Source: Chryseobacterium carnipullorum (GTDB taxonomy: Bacteria > Bacteroidota > Bacteroidia > Flavobacteriales > Weeksellaceae). From it: a stretch of DNA of 64,000 nt. Made by a program: the position numbers and the translations under genes. Positions 60,238-64,000 of this stretch are shown piece after piece (positions within the stretch are counted from its first letter, which is position 1; each line of letters begins with the position of its first letter). Where the stretch lies: positions 178,610-242,609 of the forward strand of contig NZ_FRCD01000005.1 in NCBI RefSeq assembly GCF_900142785.1, given 5' to 3'. The notes beneath the pieces were generated by a model. The model was not told the DNA's origin, did no database searches, and saw nothing but the letters and a program-made list of their open reading frames with translations.

Positions 60238-63231
60238 ATGAAACTTAAATTAACATTCATTCTATTCATCGTTTTTAACCTTTTTTGGGGTCAGGATATT
60301 TCAAAAGAATCATCGGTTCCCGGCAGTATTTTTCCTTTCGATTTTCAAAAATTTGAAAATCAATTTCGCGAAAGCCGATTAAAAAAGGAAAAAATATCAA
60401 AGGCCTCAATCACACTTCCTTCAGAAGATGGAAAAACTATAAGATTTAATTTAAGCGAAAATAATCTTACAGAGCAAAGGGTAAATTCAATCCTTACTTT
60501 TGATGGAGTGAGTAACGATGGCAGTTCTTCTTTAAAACTGTCGATCTTCAAAGATCACCTTAATGCTATTATTAAGAATGAAAATGGCTATTTTATTGTA
60601 GAACCTTACAAAACATCCCCTGGCCAGTACAGGATATATAATGCTTTTTCAAAATTTGATGAAAGATTTATCTGTGGGGTTGACGAGAATGATGTCATTA
60701 AGGAATTAGCCACCATTAAACAATCATTAAGCGCAAAGTCGGCTGTCAATTTCCCATTTGGAAATCAGATTAGAAAATTCAGACTGGCAGTTGCTACCAC
60801 AGGAGAATTCACTCAGGCTTTTGCCGGAAATACAGATGATGCCTTAGCGGAAGCGATCAATATGGTCAATCTGATCAACAAAATTTATGAATCCGAAGCT
60901 TCCGTAACATTTGGTCTTATCGCAGATACCACCAATAAAACCCTGATATTTACAGATCCTGCTACAGATCCGTTCACAGTAGATCCTTCTTTTGCCAGTG
61001 CTGCTAATTCACAAACCGGTTTTAATACCTTGAACACCAATACAACCCTGGTCTATAATAAATATGATATAGGGCACACCTTCAATATTCTTAGCAGCGG
61101 TGGAGCTCAGGGCCAGGCCGGTCCGCAGCCCTGTAACAATACTTCCAAGGCCAGAGCATGGAGTCAGTGGGCTCTTACAATGCCTAAAGGGATTGTTGCC
61201 GGATTAATTGCTCATGAAATGGGTCATCAATTCTCTGCCGGACATACTTATAATGCAGTAGGAGGCAGCAGCGGCAGTCCGACATTCTGTACAAGCGGAT
61301 GGAATGCAGCCGCAGCCATTGAACCTGGCGGTGGATCAACGATTATGGGATATTCTACCAATTGTTCAACACCTAATAATCAGACCAATACAGGAAATAA
61401 TAATTTAAATTATTTTAATGCAAAAAGTTTAGACCAGATTCTTGCTTATTTGCAGTCACCGGCCAATTGTTATACTATTGTAGCGAGTACCAATCAGCCT
61501 CCTTCAGCTAATGCCGGAGTAGATATTACGATCCCAAAAAATACACCATTCAAACTTAAAGGAATCGCCACTGATCCTAATGATAATAACCTGTCCTACA
61601 CCTGGGAACAGGCGGATGTAGCTACAGCTAATGATAAAGGCGCGTTTGGATCCACTATTACCGGTACAGGCGGTTATACAGCGGTCAACAGTACTACTGC
61701 GCCATTATTCCGTTCTGAACAAAGCATTTCAACTACTGAAAGGTATTTTCCAAAGATGCAGTTTGTGCTTAATAATCAAAACAATCCACCTACCAATGAT
61801 GCCGAAGCTTTACCGCTGGTAGCCAGAAATATGAAATTCCGTTTTACGGTAAGAGATAACAATGTAACGAACGGAGGGCTGGATTCTGATGAAATTATTG
61901 TAACAGTAAGCAATAATGGACCACTAGCTGTTTCATATCCAAATGCTACAGGTATTTCAGTCGCTTCAAATACTACCGTGAATGTCACGTGGGATGTTAA
62001 TAACACCAATACGATCAAAAGTAATGTCGATATATTATTATCGATCGACGGAGGTGTATCATTTCCCTATACTCTAGCATCCAATGTTCTTAATAATGGT
62101 AGCTATAATGCCACTATTCCATATATTCCTTCTACAGATAAAGCAAGGGTAAAAGTGGTCGGTGTGATCAATCCTTATGCAGAATTTTTTGATGTCTCTG
62201 ATAATAACTTTACCATTACATCAGACTGTGCGGCCTATTCCACTTATATTACACCACAATCTGCTGTTACTGCTATTTCAGGTAGTCCATCAGCTAACCT
62301 TAATATGACTCCACCACCCTCAGCAAATGCAGCATATACTTCTAAAACATTTGTATATAATGTGGGGACTAGTACAAATAACATCATTGTATACAGCAAC
62401 TCCGGAATGACAGCGCCTGTTTCTGCCAGTAGCAACGCAGTAACCAATACATTTAAATTCAGAGTTACAGATAGCGGATCGTATGTTTTTTCTAAATCTT
62501 CAGGATTCCTTATTACCTCAATACATTCAGGAAGTCCTGCTTCACTGGCGAACTTTTTGACTTCCAATTCATACTATAACGGCTCAAGTTATACATCTAC
62601 CGGATCTGCAAAAGCAGTAGTATTAAATGAAGGAGTTGATTATTATTTTGTGATCTCAAACTTTTCAAGTCCTGCCAATGCGACCAGCTACACCATTACA
62701 GCGGCCGGTCCTGGAAGTTTATATGAGACTTCTGCAACACCAGCGGGCTACAGTTTTACATTTGTTGCCATTAACAATTCTACAGGTAAAATTCAGGCAG
62801 TTAGTTCTACAGCAAACTTTACAGCTCTTCCCGCAGGAACTTATATGGTAAAGGGTATTTCCTACAACAGTACAGCCAATGTGTCAACGTTTGTTGGAAA
62901 AAGTACTAGTGAGCTTATTGCTTTAAATATCTGTCTAAATGAAAGTAAAAATTCCAGAATACTAACGGTTACTTCAAGCTTAGGAACAAAGGAATATCAG
63001 AATATTAGTGACATTAAAATTGTACCTAATCCAGTAAAAGATATACTTTCAGTGATTACTGAAAAACAGATTACCCATTATGAATTATATGATATGTCTG
63101 GACGAAACATTACCGGAAGACAGAAATATTCGGGAAGTATCAATTTCACATCCTATTCGGCAGGTTCTTATGTCATAAGACTTTTCAATAAGGAGGCTAT
63201 GATCTATAAAACGATTGTTATTAAAAAATAA
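60238..63231 (+). CDS. reprolysin-like metallopeptidase exported by the type IX system
   Basis: A 997-residue secreted zinc peptidase. Signal peptide (about 1-19), propeptide (about 20-175), then a metzincin catalytic domain with HEMGHQFSAGH (H326, E327, H330, H336). PKD/Ig-like and beta-sandwich regions follow (about 420-900), the first containing ANAGVDITIPKNTPFKLKG. The last 75 residues are a T9SS type A sorting domain (VPNPVKDILSV, YELYDMSGRNI and a final KTIVIKK). Expected to be cell-surface attached or released; a terminator follows the stop. Confidence 0.93.
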   Translation: MKLKLTFILFIVFNLFWGQDISKESSVPGSIFPFDFQKFENQFRESRLKKEKISKASITLPSEDGKTIRFNLSENNLTEQRVNSILTFDGVSNDGSSSLKLSIFKDHLNAIIKNENGYFIVEPYKTSPGQYRIYNAFSKFDERFICGVDENDVIKELATIKQSLSAKSAVNFPFGNQIRKFRLAVATTGEFTQAFAGNTDDALAEAINMVNLINKIYESEASVTFGLIADTTNKTLIFTDPATDPFTVDPSFASAANSQTGFNTLNTNTTLVYNKYDIGHTFNILSSGGAQGQAGPQPCNNTSKARAWSQWALTMPKGIVAGLIAHEMGHQFSAGHTYNAVGGSSGSPTFCTSGWNAAAAIEPGGGSTIMGYSTNCSTPNNQTNTGNNNLNYFNAKSLDQILAYLQSPANCYTIVASTNQPPSANAGVDITIPKNTPFKLKGIATDPNDNNLSYTWEQADVATANDKGAFGSTITGTGGYTAVNSTTAPLFRSEQSISTTERYFPKMQFVLNNQNNPPTNDAEALPLVARNMKFRFTVRDNNVTNGGLDSDEIIVTVSNNGPLAVSYPNATGISVASNTTVNVTWDVNNTNTIKSNVDILLSIDGGVSFPYTLASNVLNNGSYNATIPYIPSTDKARVKVVGVINPYAEFFDVSDNNFTITSDCAAYSTYITPQSAVTAISGSPSANLNMTPPPSANAAYTSKTFVYNVGTSTNNIIVYSNSGMTAPVSASSNAVTNTFKFRVTDSGSYVFSKSSGFLITSIHSGSPASLANFLTSNSYYNGSSYTSTGSAKAVVLNEGVDYYFVISNFSSPANATSYTITAAGPGSLYETSATPAGYSFTFVAINNSTGKIQAVSSTANFTALPAGTYMVKGISYNSTANVSTFVGKSTSELIALNICLNESKNSRILTVTSSLGTKEYQNISDIKIVPNPVKDILSVITEKQITHYELYDMSGRNITGRQKYSGSINFTSYSAGSYVIRLFNKEAMIYKTIVIKK

Positions 63232-63252
63232 AATTAATTTTCAGGTAGAATA

Positions 63253-63279
63253 AAGATGGTTGAAAGACCATCTTTTTTT
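63253..63279 (+). terminator. terminator of the metallopeptidase gene
   Basis: Arms AGATGGT (63254-63260) and ACCATCT (63267-63273) followed by a T-run. Confidence 0.85.
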
Positions 63280-63708
63280 GTTTCATATTCTACTATTGCT
63301 ATCACCAAAAAAATTAATACTGAAAAAAAATATCGTCCTAATACTTATCTTTATCTTCAATTTTCTATACAGTCATAATCAGGAATATTAATTTAGGCTT
63401 GATTCTAAAAAATTTAGAAAAGATTGGATAAAAAGTAAGGATAAGAAATCAACTCTACAAATTAGATGTTTGATCCTTATGATAATCCTTTAGTCTTTAA
63501 CTTAGTTGAAAGCAACATATCTGAATAGCATTATCCAGAATATAAAGGTGCTTAAAGGAATCAGTGTTAGAAGAAGCAAAATGTATATCAGTCATTTTCA
63601 CTAACAAAACAATCTCTGGTTCCTATTCGATTCCTTGATCCGAATATATTTCCGGTTCTTAATAAAAAATTTTTTTACAATGAAGCGGATATTTTGTAAT
63701 TGTTCCGC

Positions 63709-63757
<49 letters not shown>

Positions 63758-63827
63758 GCAAGCCATTTCCGCTTATTGCTTATCAAAGATAAATGATGAA
63801 TGATTTGTGGCGGTGGTCTATTCCTTC

Positions 63828-63883
63828 TCTTATCTCTTATCTCTTATCTCTTATCTCTTGTCTATTATCTCTTGTCTATTATC
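63828..63883. repeat. heptanucleotide tandem repeat (TCTTATC, eight copies)
   Basis: Four exact TCTTATC units followed by alternating variants TCTTGTC and TATTATC, 56 bp in all, downstream of the GATA tract. The last four units form a two-unit repeat of 14 bp. Confidence 0.9.
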
Positions 63884-63905
63884 TTTTCTCTTTGGGGTAT
63901 ATCAC

Positions 63906-63940
63906 AAAAAAAGTCTCATACAAATAAATGTATGAGACTT
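63906..63940 (-). terminator. terminator of the rRNA operon
   Basis: Arms AAGTCTCATACA (63911-63922) and TGTATGAGACTT (63929-63940), 12 bp perfect, with a T-run on the minus strand just past the 5S rRNA. Confidence 0.9.
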
Positions 63941-63951
63941 TTAAATAAAAA

Positions 63952-64000
63952 CTGGCGGCGGCCTACTCTCCCGCTTTCGCAGTACCATCGGCGCTGGTGG
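63952..64000 (-). rRNA. rrf: 5S ribosomal RNA, 3' part
   Basis: The reverse complement reads CCAGCGCCGATGGTACTGCG, then the GGGAGAGTAGG block and GCCGCCAG, which is the conserved 3' half of bacterial 5S rRNA. The gene runs off the right edge, so a complete rRNA operon on the minus strand should lie beyond the window. Confidence 0.9.

Overview
The window looks like a chromosomal segment of a Chryseobacterium-like member of the Flavobacteriia (Bacteroidota). It is AT-rich and densely packed. Many genes are preceded by the Bacteroidota -7 element TAnnTTTG instead of Shine-Dalgarno sites. It carries type IX secretion (T9SS) parts (PorP/SprF-like, PorV/PorQ-like and T9SS C-terminal sorting domains) and families typical of the phylum (DUF5606, DUF3822, head-GIN DUF2807, MuiA/DUF4139). 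Genus level is an inference. No plasmid, prophage, insertion sequence or CRISPR array was seen.

Layout. 0-4.7 kb: a GAF-type protein, a bestrophin channel and an HD phosphohydrolase fused to a Pycsar-effector-like membrane domain. 4.7-8.4 kb: a very large lipoprotein joining a metallophosphoesterase, a segment with an atypical-kinase (CotH/FAM20/HipA-like) catalytic-loop signature and an outer-membrane beta-barrel. 8.7-20 kb: housekeeping and envelope genes (FUSC, MazG, peptide deformylase, RuvX, phosphohistidine phosphatase, archaemetzincin, serine hydrolase, YfcE-like phosphoesterase, Smr, RsmD) plus an orphan T9SS sorting domain. 20-29 kb: a divergent HxlR/nitroreductase pair with a clear operator, then murI, muiA, hemW, porP, rluD, a PASTA protein and ddl. 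29-34 kb: coaD, a broken four-helix-bundle gene inside inverted repeats, a TRIC channel, folA and a lemA-TPM-TPM cluster.

34-46 kb: a KefF/KefC-type potassium efflux pair, head-GIN lipoprotein, M3 peptidase, YchJ-like protein, SlyD-like isomerase, a pirin remnant, luciferase-like oxidoreductase, S9 peptidase and YceI. 46-58 kb: DOPA dioxygenase, carboxypeptidase-regulatory-like protein, subtilisin lipoprotein, histidine ammonia-lyase, UvrC, PorV/PorQ-like protein, DMT transporter and two GNAT acetyltransferases. 58-64 kb: acyl-CoA carboxylase beta subunit, a large T9SS-exported metallopeptidase, a repeat-rich gap with two microsatellites, and the 3' end of a 5S rRNA on the minus strand with its terminator. 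An rRNA operon therefore enters from the right edge.

The genes do not form one pathway. Themes that recur are envelope biogenesis (murI, ddl, PASTA, FUSC), secreted proteolysis (M3, S8, S9, archaemetzincin, reprolysin-like) and T9SS export. The most unusual items are the phosphoesterase/kinase-like/barrel fusion, the HD-PycTM fusion, the inverted-repeat-bounded four-helix-bundle remnant and a candidate small RNA upstream of the carboxylase gene. All functional calls come from reading motifs by eye; no database search was run.
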